Positions 9,480 through 19,073 of a stretch of 41,087 nt of DNA are shown in pieces. Source of the stretch: Candidatus Gastranaerophilales bacterium (GTDB lineage Bacteria; Cyanobacteriota; Vampirovibrionia; Gastranaerophilales; Gastranaerophilaceae); contig CANQCO010000005.1 in the NCBI GenBank assembly GCA_947589705.1, forward strand, positions 1 through 41,087. Direction: 5' to 3'. Under the pieces are notes generated by a model. It saw only the letters and a program-made list of their open reading frames with translations, ran no database searches and had not been told where the DNA came from. A program made the translations under genes and the position numbers. Each line of letters begins with the position of its first letter. Position 1 is the stretch's first letter.

Positions 9480-9668
9480 TTAATCCAATAATGTTTCTAA
9501 TATTGCTGCATTCTTTGCTGCAAGAGTATTCTCGCGCACTTTGTTCCTGTGTATATACGTTCTTAGGGCTTCTCTTATTAATTCACTTCTCGTTCTGTTC
9601 TCTTGATCTGCTACTTTATCTATTTCACCCAAAAAATTTTCAGGCATTGATATTAATACTCTTGCCAT
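9480..9668 (-). CDS. CopG/ribbon-helix-helix DNA-binding protein
   Basis: 62 residues. The N-terminal strand RVLISMPENFL followed by two helices (the second in TRSELIREALRTYI) is the ribbon-helix-helix fold of CopG/NikR-N/antitoxin-type regulators. The strand pairs in a dimer to enter the DNA major groove. A good ribosome binding site (GGGAG at about 9676-9680) precedes the start. Downstream lies a perfect hairpin terminator and upstream about 95 bases of AT-rich sequence that probably holds the promoter. It appears monocistronic: no toxin-like gene is adjacent, so an antitoxin role is not supported and a stand-alone regulator is more likely. Confidence 0.85.
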   Translation of the reverse strand: MARVLISMPENFLGEIDKVADQENRTRSELIREALRTYIHRNKVRENTLAAKNAAILETLLD

Positions 9669-9764
9669 TTTCTTCTCCCGTTTTTTCTTTATATTTATTT
9701 AAAGTTTTTCTAATTATAAAAATTGACTATTTTTTATATATTTTTTCTATATTGTTAATATTTC

Positions 9765-11249
9765 TTAATTATCAATTCTATTTTGATTTAATAAATTTAT
9801 CAGATGGGTTTGTTCTGTTTCGCTATTTTGATTTTCTTTAAATTCTTTATTATTATATATAAAATCAAATCTTCTGTTTTTGCTCGTTATATTGTATAGA
9901 GAGTATAAATCTTTTGGTATCTTTATATAATATAATGAAATAGGCATTGTCGTACTATTTTTATACAATTCATTTTCTATACATATCAGTTTTATTATAC
10001 ATTCTAATTCAGTTTTTGAATCTGATAGTTCTCTTGTTTTATTAAAGTTTAAATATGTAGTTAATGATTTTTTTAGCTCTTCTTTTGTATTTGTTTTATT
10101 TATTTTATATTTTAAAAATTCTTGTATCTCGCTATCATTTATATCATTTTTAATTTTATTATTTGTCGTCTTCAATAATTCCAATATTTCTTCTTGACTA
10201 CAAGTTTCAAGAAATTGTATAAAATTCGTTTTTTGAGTCGGATTTTTCTCTATTATTGTTTTACTAAAATAATAATCAAATATTTCTTTCTGTTCATTTC
10301 TTAGTATTGTATTTTTATCTGTAATATTATTTAAATTTGTATTTATTTCATTAAATAGTTTTTTTAATTCTTCTAATGTCTTGTTTTCTACTTTTATTTT
10401 GTAGTAGTTATATATATAAATTGAAGCTTTATTGGATTCTGTTTCTATTGCGCTTTTTTCATTTTCTGTCAAATCCTTTATGTATTCATATATGCTTGTG
10501 TGTATTAACTTCTCTTTATTTAAATAATTTTTAATTTCAGCTTTAGATGTTTTGATGTCATTATTTTCAATTTTGGCATAATAACTTGCTTCCTGCCAAA
10601 ACTTATCATTTATATTGCTTATATTATTTTCTTCTAATTCTTTTTTAAATTCATTTATTCCTATTAATTTGCATATTTTTGATAATTTATCAAAAATATA
10701 TAATTCTTTAGCGACTAAAGCTGTTAAATGTTTATTATCATAATCATATATCTTTTCTCGGTTTATTCTTATTTCGCCTTTTTGTATATCAAATAATACT
10801 ATATTAGGAACATTATCATAATGTATTTTTATAATTTCTGAAGGATAGCTATATTCTTTTAATAATTTATCTTTTATTATTTCTATAGAATTTATACTAT
10901 TATTTTGCAGTTTTACAATTGTATCCAATATTTCATTATAACTTGATTCCGCTATTTTTGTTTCAATTTCTTTTTTTATAGGCGTGATTATTTTTATTTC
11001 CTGTTTGATTGGAATGTTTATAGGTGTGACTTTTTGTATCTCGTTTATTGGAGATTTTATCTCTTCTTTCTTGCTTATTTCTACCGGCCGTGTAGAATTA
11101 TATTCTAACATTTCTTCAAATGAAGGAGGTTCTTCTATATATAAATTGTCTTTAGGCTTTGTCAGGTATACAAAAAGAAAAAGTAAAACTGCTATAAGAA
11201 AAACAATAAATCTTTTTGATATTTTTTGTTCTTCCTCTTTCCTTTGCAT
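9765..11249 (-). CDS. Membrane-anchored protein of unknown function
   Basis: 494 residues, not recognised. A basic N terminus (QRKEEEQKISKR) is followed by one hydrophobic helix (about 13-30), so the protein is probably anchored in the inner membrane with the rest outside the cytoplasm. Residues 40-100 are a Pro/Ile/Lys/Glu-rich linker with repeated 'TPI..KEI' segments. Residues 105-440 are highly charged, Asn/Lys/Glu-rich and predicted helical. A short element LTALVAKELYIFDKL resembles the active-site helix of zincin peptidases but lacks HExxH. A good ribosome binding site (GGGAG) lies just upstream of the start. It is followed by copG and preceded by another unknown gene 69 bases away. Confidence 0.6.
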   Translation of the reverse strand: MQRKEEEQKISKRFIVFLIAVLLFLFVYLTKPKDNLYIEEPPSFEEMLEYNSTRPVEISKKEEIKSPINEIQKVTPINIPIKQEIKIITPIKKEIETKIAESSYNEILDTIVKLQNNSINSIEIIKDKLLKEYSYPSEIIKIHYDNVPNIVLFDIQKGEIRINREKIYDYDNKHLTALVAKELYIFDKLSKICKLIGINEFKKELEENNISNINDKFWQEASYYAKIENNDIKTSKAEIKNYLNKEKLIHTSIYEYIKDLTENEKSAIETESNKASIYIYNYYKIKVENKTLEELKKLFNEINTNLNNITDKNTILRNEQKEIFDYYFSKTIIEKNPTQKTNFIQFLETCSQEEILELLKTTNNKIKNDINDSEIQEFLKYKINKTNTKEELKKSLTTYLNFNKTRELSDSKTELECIIKLICIENELYKNSTTMPISLYYIKIPKDLYSLYNITSKNRRFDFIYNNKEFKENQNSETEQTHLINLLNQNRIDN

Positions 11250-11318
11250 TATAATCTCCCTTTTATATAGCAGATTATATCATATTTAAAAATATGCTCA
11301 AACTTTATTAAATTATTG

Positions 11319-12638
11319 TTAATCGTATTTTTTTGCAAGTTCTTTTTCATATTGTGTTTTTACATGAAAATCATTTTTACCGTCCTGATGCTTTTTTCTA
11401 TATTCATACATTGCTTTTGGCACAATAATTCCAAGAAAAATACAACACACTGCTACATTTAATATTGTTGAAGCTACTTTTAAATTCTTCACTTTCTTTA
11501 AATATTGAAAAATATCTTTATCTTTTGATTTTTCTATGAATGTTTCAAGATTTTCTGCAAGTTTTTTTATTTCTTTTATATCTATATATTTTCTTGTATC
11601 TATTTTTTGTTTACCTAAGTCATCTTTTATTGTAGCTATAATTCCTGATTCTTTTGCTGCTTGTACTACAATATTATTTTGATTTTCAAATATAAAATCA
11701 TATATTTCTTTAGTAGTTGTACAATTTTTAATCATTTTTGCAAAAGCTTGAGTATTCTCTTGCAGTTCTGTTTGAGTTAATAATTTTTCTGCTGTTTGTG
11801 ATGATAAAAATTTTGCATCAAGTTTTATAGGAATATTCAAAAATTTTTCTGATAATTTGTCTATTACATTTGAAATAAGTTTTCCTGCTCCATATACAAA
11901 AAATAGAAAAGAACCTTCTTTGATTCCGTACTCTATAGCTTCACCTTTTGTTCTTGCTGATTTTATTCTGGATACTGATATTCCGGCATCAAGAATTACC
12001 ATGTTTTTTACGGGGTTTATCATAAAGTCTTCTGCTATACTTATTATTCCGTTTGAACCAAACGATATTCCTTTCGAATTTTTATCATTAAATCTTGCTA
12101 TATCTTCAAATAAAGGGCTTATTTTTTGATTTCTGTAATTTTTTTGCTTATTTTCTATAAATTCTTTTTCTATATTTTTTTTGGTCATTTTCTGTTTAAA
12201 AGTGGTTAAAGCCTTATATGACAGCATTGTCAACAATAATGATAATGCAAACTTTAGTATGGCAAGTGATTTTGTCGTCTTGGAATTTTTTACCGCTTGT
12301 TTCAGCTCTTTTACTATTTGTTCTGTCGGAGCATTTTCTATTGCCGATTTTACATAGTCATTATCTTTTATAACTCTGAAATCAATTTCAGGACTTATTT
12401 TGAATAATTTATATATTGTTGAATCAATTAATTTTTTATATATAGGAATGCCGAATAACCATATTAGTCCTGTTCCGACTTCATCAACTAACCTGTCTTT
12501 TCCTTCTATACTGCCTCCTGCATTGTATGAAAAATAAGTATATCCGGCAGTATTAAATATATCTTTTGCTGCTAACGGTATCTTTGAATTTGGAGAACCT
12601 AGTTTTGATATTAATTGAGAGCCGATATTTATTGACAT
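11319..12638 (-). CDS. Lineage-type membrane protein of unknown function
   Basis: 439 residues, function unknown. The N terminus (SKLGSPNSKIPLAAKDIFNTAGYTYFSYNAGG) carries motifs I associate with a recurring Gastranaerophilales protein type, which is an inference from memory. Hydrophobic segments are visible near 60-75 (GLIWLFGIPIY), about 128-148 (ILKFALSLLLTMLSYKAL), around 245-260 and 390-412 (ILNVAVCCIFLGIIVPKAM), so two to four membrane passages are likely. The C terminus is short, hydrophilic and basic/acidic. No catalytic motif is visible. No start-proximal Shine-Dalgarno is obvious. It is separated by 69 bases from the next minus-strand gene and may be monocistronic. Confidence 0.6.
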   Translation of the reverse strand: MSINIGSQLISKLGSPNSKIPLAAKDIFNTAGYTYFSYNAGGSIEGKDRLVDEVGTGLIWLFGIPIYKKLIDSTIYKLFKISPEIDFRVIKDNDYVKSAIENAPTEQIVKELKQAVKNSKTTKSLAILKFALSLLLTMLSYKALTTFKQKMTKKNIEKEFIENKQKNYRNQKISPLFEDIARFNDKNSKGISFGSNGIISIAEDFMINPVKNMVILDAGISVSRIKSARTKGEAIEYGIKEGSFLFFVYGAGKLISNVIDKLSEKFLNIPIKLDAKFLSSQTAEKLLTQTELQENTQAFAKMIKNCTTTKEIYDFIFENQNNIVVQAAKESGIIATIKDDLGKQKIDTRKYIDIKEIKKLAENLETFIEKSKDKDIFQYLKKVKNLKVASTILNVAVCCIFLGIIVPKAMYEYRKKHQDGKNDFHVKTQYEKELAKKYD

Positions 12639-12806
12639 AACAAACTATAGCCCCCATACTAAATTCATAAAGTCTACTATAGGTGTATTTGCTTTGATTA
12701 TTTTGTATGTTTTTATTTTTTGCATATACTTTCCTTACTTGTATAATTAAAAATAAACATACAAAAAATTGTCTTATTTTTTTGCTTTGTTATCTTTTGT
12801 TACAAG

Positions 12807-13031
12807 TTAAGGAACGGGATCATAGCCTCCGGGGTGAAACGGATGACATTTTAATATCCTTTTTATTCCAAGATATCCGCCTTTTATTATCCCATATTTT
12901 ATTATCGCCTGTTTCATATATTCTGAACACGTCGGATAAAATCTGCATACGGGAGGAGTTAATCTTGAAAAATATTGATATATATTTATTATTTTTATTA
13001 ATATCTTTTTTGTTATATTTTTAATATCCAA
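12807..13031 (-). CDS. yidD: Membrane protein insertion efficiency factor YidD
   Basis: 74 residues, complete. Family hallmarks are present: an amphipathic N-terminal helix, the Cys-containing core [18 protein letters not shown], the [15 protein letters not shown] stretch and the C-terminal HPGGYDPVP. YidD is a small inner-membrane-associated protein that assists YidC-dependent insertion. In most bacteria it lies in the rpmH-rnpA-yidD-yidC cluster; here it is detached and its start overlaps the 3' end of a GT39 glycosyltransferase gene by 11 bases, so it is the last gene of the long gcv-containing operon. Confidence 0.95.
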   Translation of the reverse strand: MDIKNITKKILIKIINIYQYFSRLTPPVCRFYPTCSEYMKQAIIKYGIIKGGYLGIKRILKCHPFHPGGYDPVP

Positions 13032-14745
13032 TTATTTCCGGCTCTCCTTCTTGTTTTATTTGTTTTTCCAGAGATGATGGAAGATGCTTTATTATACAAT
13101 ATCTGTTTCCTGAATCTATTAATAAATATTTTATTCCTTTTGTTTCTATCTCTGATAATTCTTTTATTTCTGTTATTACATAATCTTTTTTATTATTAAT
13201 TAACAAACTGTTTAACCATTCATAATCTTTATTATCATGAAATTCGACTTCGTTATCATAGTAGTATACAAGACTATACTTTTTCTCTTTCATAAATGTA
13301 TATAATTTTAATTTATTTTCATTTGCTTTTCTTGCAAAATTTATTAAATCAGCTTCTCCTGTATTTACTGTTATAAAATTAAATATTGAAGGGGTAAGTA
13401 TATATGCAAGACTCATCATTAATATTAAATCTGATATAAAAACTGCCTTTCTTCCTTTTAAAATTATAGAGAAAATGCCAAATAATGGGATAATAAAAAA
13501 TATTATTATTAGCGGTATTATTAAATATTGAAATCCATTTACTGTTAATGTATTTATAAAATTATATCCAAATATACACAAAAGTGAACATATTATAAAT
13601 AAAAGATTCGGAATCATCGTTGCAAAAAATATACTTTTATCATGTTCATTTCTAAACATATATTCATACCAGTAATATCCCGTTATACATGCTGCCGGAA
13701 ACATTAATAATAATATTAAACAATTATATTTGTATCCGTATAAAACACTGAATATAAATATTATTCCGAATAATATTGAATTTAACGATAAAAATTTTTC
13801 TACCTTCCCCAGTTTTATCCATTTTTGATGCAGTTTATCCTGTGAATTATCTTTAAAATATGATATAACCGAATTTATTATATCTTTGAATTTTGAAGCA
13901 AATATCCATAAAAATGAAAATGTCCATGGCATAAACCCTAGAAACATCATACTGAGTATTTTTAAAGATTCTTTTATTCCGTTGTATTTTGAAAAATCAT
14001 ATACATATATAAGCTCTTTTAAATATGTTATGCCGTATTTATTAAAAATTATCAAAAACCAAGGAACTGTAATTATAAATGCTATTATAAATCCGGGAAA
14101 AATGTTTTTTGGTTTTAATATTTCTTTTTGTTTTCCTGCAAATATAAACATTATTAATGCCGATATATATGGAATTATTCCGAATAATCCGCCTGTTAGT
14201 ATTGAAATGGAAGTTAATACATATATATTTAGCCATAATCTGCTTTGTTTCTCTTTTGAATTTGACAATATAAGCAAGTAGGCATTTAAAATTGCAGACA
14301 TTGATACAATTGTATATATCATACTTACTGTTGATAATTTTCCTGCTACTAAAAATCCAAAACAGCTTATTAATATTAATGTAATTATTAATGCGTATGC
14401 CTTTGTAAGTATTTTTGAAACAGTTAAGAATAAAAATATAACGCCTACCGCTAAAAAAATAAATGTTGGTATTCTTGCTATAAATGTACTTATCTTTCCG
14501 AAGATTATAAATGAAAAACTCATTATCCAAAATAAAAACGGTGGATAATCATAATAATTCATTCCGTTTAATTTTGGTTCAATCCAATTATTATTATTTA
14601 ACATGTCCCTTGCTATTGATACATACATTGTTTCTTTTGTATCTAAAAGAGGATATTCTCCAAGATTTATAAAATATATAAAAAAACATGTTATTAATAA
14701 AAATAATGATAATAATAGTTTTGAGTGTTTTTTTATGTATTCCAT
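13021..14745 (-). CDS. GT39/ArnT-like membrane glycosyltransferase
   Basis: 574 residues with about 11-12 membrane helices and a C-terminal ~110-residue hydrophilic domain. The first periplasmic loop carries the family pattern: [16 protein letters not shown] (equivalent to the D-E-x-R-Y-A-x-x-A-R-E-M motif of ArnT/PMT enzymes) and [10 protein letters not shown] (equivalent to YxEKPPLxYW). Members transfer a sugar from a polyprenyl-phosphate donor onto lipid A, protein or glycan at the outer face of the inner membrane; the acceptor cannot be read from sequence. It starts 17 bases after gcvPA and overlaps yidD, so it belongs to the same transcript although functionally unrelated to glycine cleavage. 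Confidence 0.85.
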   Translation of the reverse strand: MEYIKKHSKLLLSLFLLITCFFIYFINLGEYPLLDTKETMYVSIARDMLNNNNWIEPKLNGMNYYDYPPFLFWIMSFSFIIFGKISTFIARIPTFIFLAVGVIFLFLTVSKILTKAYALIITLILISCFGFLVAGKLSTVSMIYTIVSMSAILNAYLLILSNSKEKQSRLWLNIYVLTSISILTGGLFGIIPYISALIMFIFAGKQKEILKPKNIFPGFIIAFIITVPWFLIIFNKYGITYLKELIYVYDFSKYNGIKESLKILSMMFLGFMPWTFSFLWIFASKFKDIINSVISYFKDNSQDKLHQKWIKLGKVEKFLSLNSILFGIIFIFSVLYGYKYNCLILLLMFPAACITGYYWYEYMFRNEHDKSIFFATMIPNLLFIICSLLCIFGYNFINTLTVNGFQYLIIPLIIIFFIIPLFGIFSIILKGRKAVFISDLILMMSLAYILTPSIFNFITVNTGEADLINFARKANENKLKLYTFMKEKKYSLVYYYDNEVEFHDNKDYEWLNSLLINNKKDYVITEIKELSEIETKGIKYLLIDSGNRYCIIKHLPSSLEKQIKQEGEPEIIGY

Positions 14746-14762
14746 CTTCTTTCCTTAACTTA

Positions 14763-16061
14763 TTATACAAATTTAATATAATTTTGTATTTCTTCCTCGT
14801 TATTTACTTCAGTTGTACAAACAAGTATCTGGTTATTATTAATCTTATATCCTGCAAGAATTTTATGTTGTTTTAAATTATTAATAAAACTATCAGCATT
14901 ATTGACTTCAAGGACAAATTCGTTGAAAAAGTCTTTATTCAATACTTTGAAGCCTTTTTGTACTAATCCTTCAGATAACTCTTTTGCATTTTTAGCACTT
15001 AAATATGCTGCTTGACTAATACCTTTTTTACCCATTAATGCAAGATATATAACCGCATTTAATACGCAAAGCCCTTGGTTGGAACAAATGTTACTTGTAG
15101 CTTTTTCTCTTCTTATATGCTGTTCTCGAGCTTGAAGGGTTAGAGTAAATGCTTGTTTCCCATCAGAATCGAGTGTTCTGCCGACTATTCTCCCGGGCAT
15201 TTGCCTTTTATATTTATCTAATGTGGCAATAAATCCCGCATAGGGGCCTCCAAATGATATTGTATTACCTAAAGATTGAACATCACCTATAACTATATCA
15301 GCACCATATTCAATCGGCTTTTTTAATACGCTTAAACTTATAGGCTCTGAGCATACTATTAACATTGTTTTTTGGTGTCTGTTTATTTCTTTTAATTTAT
15401 CAATATCTTCAATGGTCCCGTAAAAATTTGGGTTCTGAATTATTAATCCTGCATATTCTCCTGATTCTAATTTATCTTTTAATTCATTTAAATCAGTTTT
15501 AAATTCTTTGGTTTTGACTTCTTCTACAGTAATATTGCCGGCATGAGCATAGGTTTTTACAACTTTTAGATATTCGGGATTTAATCCTGTTGAAACAAGA
15601 ATTTTACTCTTCCCTGATATTCTTGATGCCATAAGCATTGCTTCTGCACAGGCATTCCCTGCGTCATAAACTGAAGCATTACAAACATCCATCCCTGTTA
15701 AATCACATATCATTGATTGAAATTCATATATAACCTGCAGTGTACCTTGAGAAATCTCAGGCTGATATGGCGTATAAGCTGTATTAAATTCAAATCGGGA
15801 AGAAATACTTGAAATGGCTGCGGGTATAAATCTTTTATACGCACCTGCTCCTATAAAATAAGAGTATTCCGTCTTATTCTCCTTCGCAATTGATTTTATC
15901 TGCTTTTGTACTTCAAGTTCACTTTTTGCATCAGGCAAATTAAGCTTTGGCATTATAGCTTTAGAATCTATCATTGAATATAAACCGTCAATACCTTTTT
16001 CACCTATTGCTTCCAGCATTTCTTTTACTGTATTATCAGGATTTGCTTTGTAATTATTCAT
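14763..16061 (-). CDS. gcvPA: Glycine dehydrogenase (decarboxylating) subunit 1
   Basis: 432 residues, the usual length of the N-terminal subunit of the two-subunit P protein. Recognisable stretches include YFIGAGAYKRFIPAAI, NTAYTPYQPEISQGTLQ, the PLP-fold segment YDAGNACAEAM, GDVQSLGNTISFGGPYAGF, and LQAREQHIRREKATSNICSNQ. P protein decarboxylates glycine and passes the aminomethyl group to lipoyl-GcvH. In split P proteins the PLP-binding lysine lies on subunit 2 (GcvPB), which is not in this window, so activity requires a gcvPB elsewhere. It follows gcvH by only 2 bases. Confidence 0.96.
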   Translation of the reverse strand: MNNYKANPDNTVKEMLEAIGEKGIDGLYSMIDSKAIMPKLNLPDAKSELEVQKQIKSIAKENKTEYSYFIGAGAYKRFIPAAISSISSRFEFNTAYTPYQPEISQGTLQVIYEFQSMICDLTGMDVCNASVYDAGNACAEAMLMASRISGKSKILVSTGLNPEYLKVVKTYAHAGNITVEEVKTKEFKTDLNELKDKLESGEYAGLIIQNPNFYGTIEDIDKLKEINRHQKTMLIVCSEPISLSVLKKPIEYGADIVIGDVQSLGNTISFGGPYAGFIATLDKYKRQMPGRIVGRTLDSDGKQAFTLTLQAREQHIRREKATSNICSNQGLCVLNAVIYLALMGKKGISQAAYLSAKNAKELSEGLVQKGFKVLNKDFFNEFVLEVNNADSFINNLKQHKILAGYKINNNQILVCTTEVNNEEEIQNYIKFV

Positions 16062-16063
16062 TT

Positions 16064-16444
16064 TTACTCAACTTCTTTTTTATATGTATTATAATCCATC
16101 AGGTCGTTACAGTCGACATTGTAATATTCGGAGGAAACTTTTAATAACCATATTTCATCAAACTCTTTTTCATTTAAAAGTTCAGGTTTATCTATTAATT
16201 GTTCATTTATTTCCAATATTTTTCCTGAAATCGGCATATATAATTCAGAAGCTGCTTTTACTGATTCAACAGTACCAAATATTTCTCCTTTGCCGTAATG
16301 TGAACCTATCTCAGGAAGCTCTACAAATACAATGTCTCCCAACTGTTCTATCGCAAAATCGGTCAATCCTATATAATATGCACCATCTTTTTCATAAACA
16401 TATTCATGTGATTTACTGCAAAATATACTCTCTCTTGCAACCAT
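16064..16444 (-). CDS. gcvH: Glycine cleavage system H protein
   Basis: 126 residues. The lipoyl attachment site is K63 in the motif GTVESVKAASELYMP, exactly as in the family, with the upstream VELPEIGSHYGKGE hairpin. H protein shuttles the aminomethyl group on its lipoyl arm between P, T and L proteins. It is preceded by gcvT (10-base gap) and followed by gcvPA (2-base gap). No lipoylation or L-protein gene is nearby. Confidence 0.98.
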   Translation of the reverse strand: MVARESIFCSKSHEYVYEKDGAYYIGLTDFAIEQLGDIVFVELPEIGSHYGKGEIFGTVESVKAASELYMPISGKILEINEQLIDKPELLNEKEFDEIWLLKVSSEYYNVDCNDLMDYNTYKKEVE

Positions 16445-16454
16445 TTTTTTCTCC

Positions 16455-17561
16455 TTAATTACCTCTGTTATGCTTTTTTATAAAATTCTTTGTGGTTATT
16501 TGGGCGTTGTACAATTTGTTTCTTACCATTACTTGAATTGTATCATCAATTTTTAAATTTTTGTCGGTATCTACATAGCCTAATCCTATATTAGCACCCA
16601 AAAACGGAGCGAATCCTCCGCTTGTTACATAGCCTGCTTTCTCATTTTTGGAATATATGTCATATTCATGACGAGCTATGGCTCTATCAAGCATTTTGAA
16701 TGCAATTAATTTCCGTTTTACTCCGTGTTCAAGCTGATTTTGGATTATGTCTTTACCTATATAATTTTCTTTTTTGTTTTTATCTATTGACCAAAGAAGG
16801 CTTGCTTCTATTGGGGATGTAGTTTCGTTTAATTCATTTCCGTATAGACTCATAGCTGCTTCCAGTCTTAATGTATCTCTTGCTCCAAGTCCTATTGGCA
16901 GTATTTTGTATTGCTTTCCTTTCTCCAGCAATAAATTCCATAACTCACATACTTTTTCATTTCTTATAATGATTTCAAATCCGTCTTCTCCCGTATAGCC
17001 GGTTCTTGAAATATATGCTTTTTCTCCTGCTAAATTATATTCTTTAATATACATTGTCCTTGGTTGATTCTCTTTTTTTACTCCTATACTATCAAGTATA
17101 TCAGCTGCCTTTGGACCTTGCAGGGCTATCATAGAGTATATATCCGACTTATTATCTATTATTACATCAAAATCGGACTTATTCTTTTTTAGCCAATTAT
17201 AATCATCATCAAGCCTTGAAGCATTTACTACAAGAAGATAGTAGTTTTCTTCTAGTTTGTATACAAAAAGATCATCGACAATACCTCCTTTTGTATTTGT
17301 AAATTGGCAATATCTGGCTTTATTAAGTTCTAACCCGGATATGTCCTGAGGAAAAAGAGTCTGCAAAAAATCTAATACATCTTTCCCTGAAATAAATATT
17401 TCTCCCATGTGTGAAACATCAAATAATCCTGCATTTTTTCTGACATTATTATGTTCTTCTATAATACTCGTATATTGTACGGGCATTTCCCAACCTGCAA
17501 AATCTACCATTTTTGCGTTTAATTTAATGTGTTCATTATATAAACAAGTTCTTTTTGTCAT
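16455..17561 (-). CDS. gcvT: Glycine cleavage system T protein (aminomethyltransferase)
   Basis: 368 residues, normal length. Start region VDFAGWEMPVQY and SHMGEIFISG, plus YTGEDGFEI and LGARDTLRLEAAM, are diagnostic. The T protein releases ammonia from the aminomethyl-lipoyl arm and makes 5,10-methylene-tetrahydrofolate. Only 19 bases separate it from the upstream FAD-dehydrogenase gene, so there is no room for a glycine riboswitch and the two are probably co-transcribed. Confidence 0.97.
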   Translation of the reverse strand: MTKRTCLYNEHIKLNAKMVDFAGWEMPVQYTSIIEEHNNVRKNAGLFDVSHMGEIFISGKDVLDFLQTLFPQDISGLELNKARYCQFTNTKGGIVDDLFVYKLEENYYLLVVNASRLDDDYNWLKKNKSDFDVIIDNKSDIYSMIALQGPKAADILDSIGVKKENQPRTMYIKEYNLAGEKAYISRTGYTGEDGFEIIIRNEKVCELWNLLLEKGKQYKILPIGLGARDTLRLEAAMSLYGNELNETTSPIEASLLWSIDKNKKENYIGKDIIQNQLEHGVKRKLIAFKMLDRAIARHEYDIYSKNEKAGYVTSGGFAPFLGANIGLGYVDTDKNLKIDDTIQVMVRNKLYNAQITTKNFIKKHNRGN

Positions 17562-17580
17562 TAATGCCTCTTTTCTCTAT

Positions 17581-18954
17581 CTATTTAGAACATATAACTC
17601 TTGCTGCATGAACGCCTGAAGCTGAAGCTTGTATTAATCCTCTTGTTACGCCTGCTCCGTCACCTATTGCATACAAGTTTTTTACACCTTCTGTTTCAAG
17701 CTCGTTAGTGAGTTTAACTCTGCCTGAATAAAATTTGACTTCAATTCCGTAAAGCAGTGTGTATCTTGAGGCAGTACCGGGAGCTATTTTATCTAAGGCA
17801 TATAACATTTCAATAATTGCCGTCATTTGTCTGTACGGTAATACTAAACTTAAGTCTCCGGGTGTTGCGCAAGCAAGTGTCGGGGTAATTATACTGCTCT
17901 TTATTCTGTCGGGAGTTGAACGTCTGCCGTCTAACAGGTCGCCGAAACGTTGAACTAAAACTCCGCCTGCCAGCATATTCGCAAGTCTTGCCACGTGCTG
18001 ACCATAAGCTATAGGCTCTTTAAACGGTTCAGTAAATTTTTCTGATACAAGAAGTGCAAAATTCGTATTTGCTGTTCTGTAATTTGCATAACTGTGTCCG
18101 TTTACAGTTGATATACCAGAATAATTTTCCGTAACAACTTCACCGTACGGATTCATACAAAATGTTCTTACTTCATCACCAAATGTGGGTGAATGATATA
18201 TGAGTTTTGATTCATATAGCTTATTTGTTATAGGTTCAAAAACTGGGGCGGGAAGCTCTACCCTTACACCTACGTCAACTGCATTATTAACCATGCCTAT
18301 TTTATTTTTCGCAAATTCATGCGTAAGCCAATCTGCACCCTCTCGTCCGGGGGCTATTATAATATATTCCGCTTCTATTTTTTGATTGTCTTGTGTTATA
18401 AACCCTTTAACCTGTGAATTTTCTACTATTAATTTATCGGCTATTGTGTCATATAGTATTGTAATTCTTTTGTCAAGATAGTCCTGCATGTTTTTTAATA
18501 CATTTAAACTTCTTTCTGTACCGAGATGTCTTACGGGAGAGTGAACAAGTTTTAATTCTGCAAGAGTAGCCGCTCTTTCAATATCTGCAAATGCTTCTTT
18601 ATCAAGCCCAAATACTTCATCTGTTGCGCCAAACTTTAAGTAGGTATCATCAGTATATTTTACTAATTCTTCTACTTTTTTTCGTGACATATAATCTAAC
18701 AAGTGTCCTCCGACATCGGGAGTAAGCGTCAGTTTGCCGTCTGAAAATGCGCCTGCTCCGCCCCAGCCGCATAATAGCCCGCACTTTTTACACGTCGGAC
18801 ATTTTGCGTAACCTTCTCTTAAAAGGCATTTTCTTTCTTCTATTCGTACACCTTTTTCAACTAAAATAACTTTCCAATCGGGTTTTAGTTTCATTATCTC
18901 AAGTGCCGCAAATATTCCGGCAGGTCCCCCGCCTATTATGGCTACATTATACAT
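17581..18954 (-). CDS. NAD(P)/FAD-dependent dehydrogenase, COG2509 type
   Basis: 457 residues. The N-terminal Rossmann motif IIGGGPAGIFAALE binds FAD, and the C-terminal GDGAGVTRGLIQASASGVHAARV segment is the second FAD contact. Residues ~55-75 contain CPTCKKCGLLCGWGGAGAFS, a cysteine cluster typical of the uncharacterised FAD-dependent dehydrogenase family COG2509. The physiological substrate of this family is not established. It is the first gene of the minus-strand run leading into gcvT-gcvH-gcvPA, and shares its upstream region (18955-19073) with the divergent rlmH. Confidence 0.85.
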   Translation of the reverse strand: MYNVAIIGGGPAGIFAALEIMKLKPDWKVILVEKGVRIEERKCLLREGYAKCPTCKKCGLLCGWGGAGAFSDGKLTLTPDVGGHLLDYMSRKKVEELVKYTDDTYLKFGATDEVFGLDKEAFADIERAATLAELKLVHSPVRHLGTERSLNVLKNMQDYLDKRITILYDTIADKLIVENSQVKGFITQDNQKIEAEYIIIAPGREGADWLTHEFAKNKIGMVNNAVDVGVRVELPAPVFEPITNKLYESKLIYHSPTFGDEVRTFCMNPYGEVVTENYSGISTVNGHSYANYRTANTNFALLVSEKFTEPFKEPIAYGQHVARLANMLAGGVLVQRFGDLLDGRRSTPDRIKSSIITPTLACATPGDLSLVLPYRQMTAIIEMLYALDKIAPGTASRYTLLYGIEVKFYSGRVKLTNELETEGVKNLYAIGDGAGVTRGLIQASASGVHAARVICSK

Positions 18955-19038
18955 TTTCTTCTCCGCTTATTTTTCTCTTCTCTATATCTTGATTTTAACT
19001 TAAATTTATTTTCTTTTGAACAAAACGTAAAAAACTGT

Positions 19039-19067
19039 TTACTTAACTCAATCTATTTTTTTATAAT
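19039..19067 (+). promoter_or_regulatory. Probable rlmH promoter giving a leaderless mRNA
   Basis: A perfect -10 TATAAT lies at 19062-19067, with a weak -35 TTACTT at 19039-19044 (17-base spacer). Transcription would start about 7 bases after the -10, at or next to the ATG at 19074. No Shine-Dalgarno sequence precedes the ATG. Confidence 0.55.
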
Positions 19068-19073
19068 TTATTT

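Noticed and set aside
9480-9668. CopG-like protein as an antitoxin of a toxin-antitoxin pair
   Set aside because: No small toxin gene is adjacent; the gene has its own terminator and looks monocistronic.
9449-9841. Plus-strand open frame of 130 residues
   Set aside because: It is antisense to the copG-like gene and its terminator, with composition typical of a shadow frame of AT-rich DNA.
17562-17580. Glycine riboswitch before gcvT
   Set aside because: Only 19 bases separate gcvT from the upstream gene, too short for an aptamer, and no conserved motif was seen.
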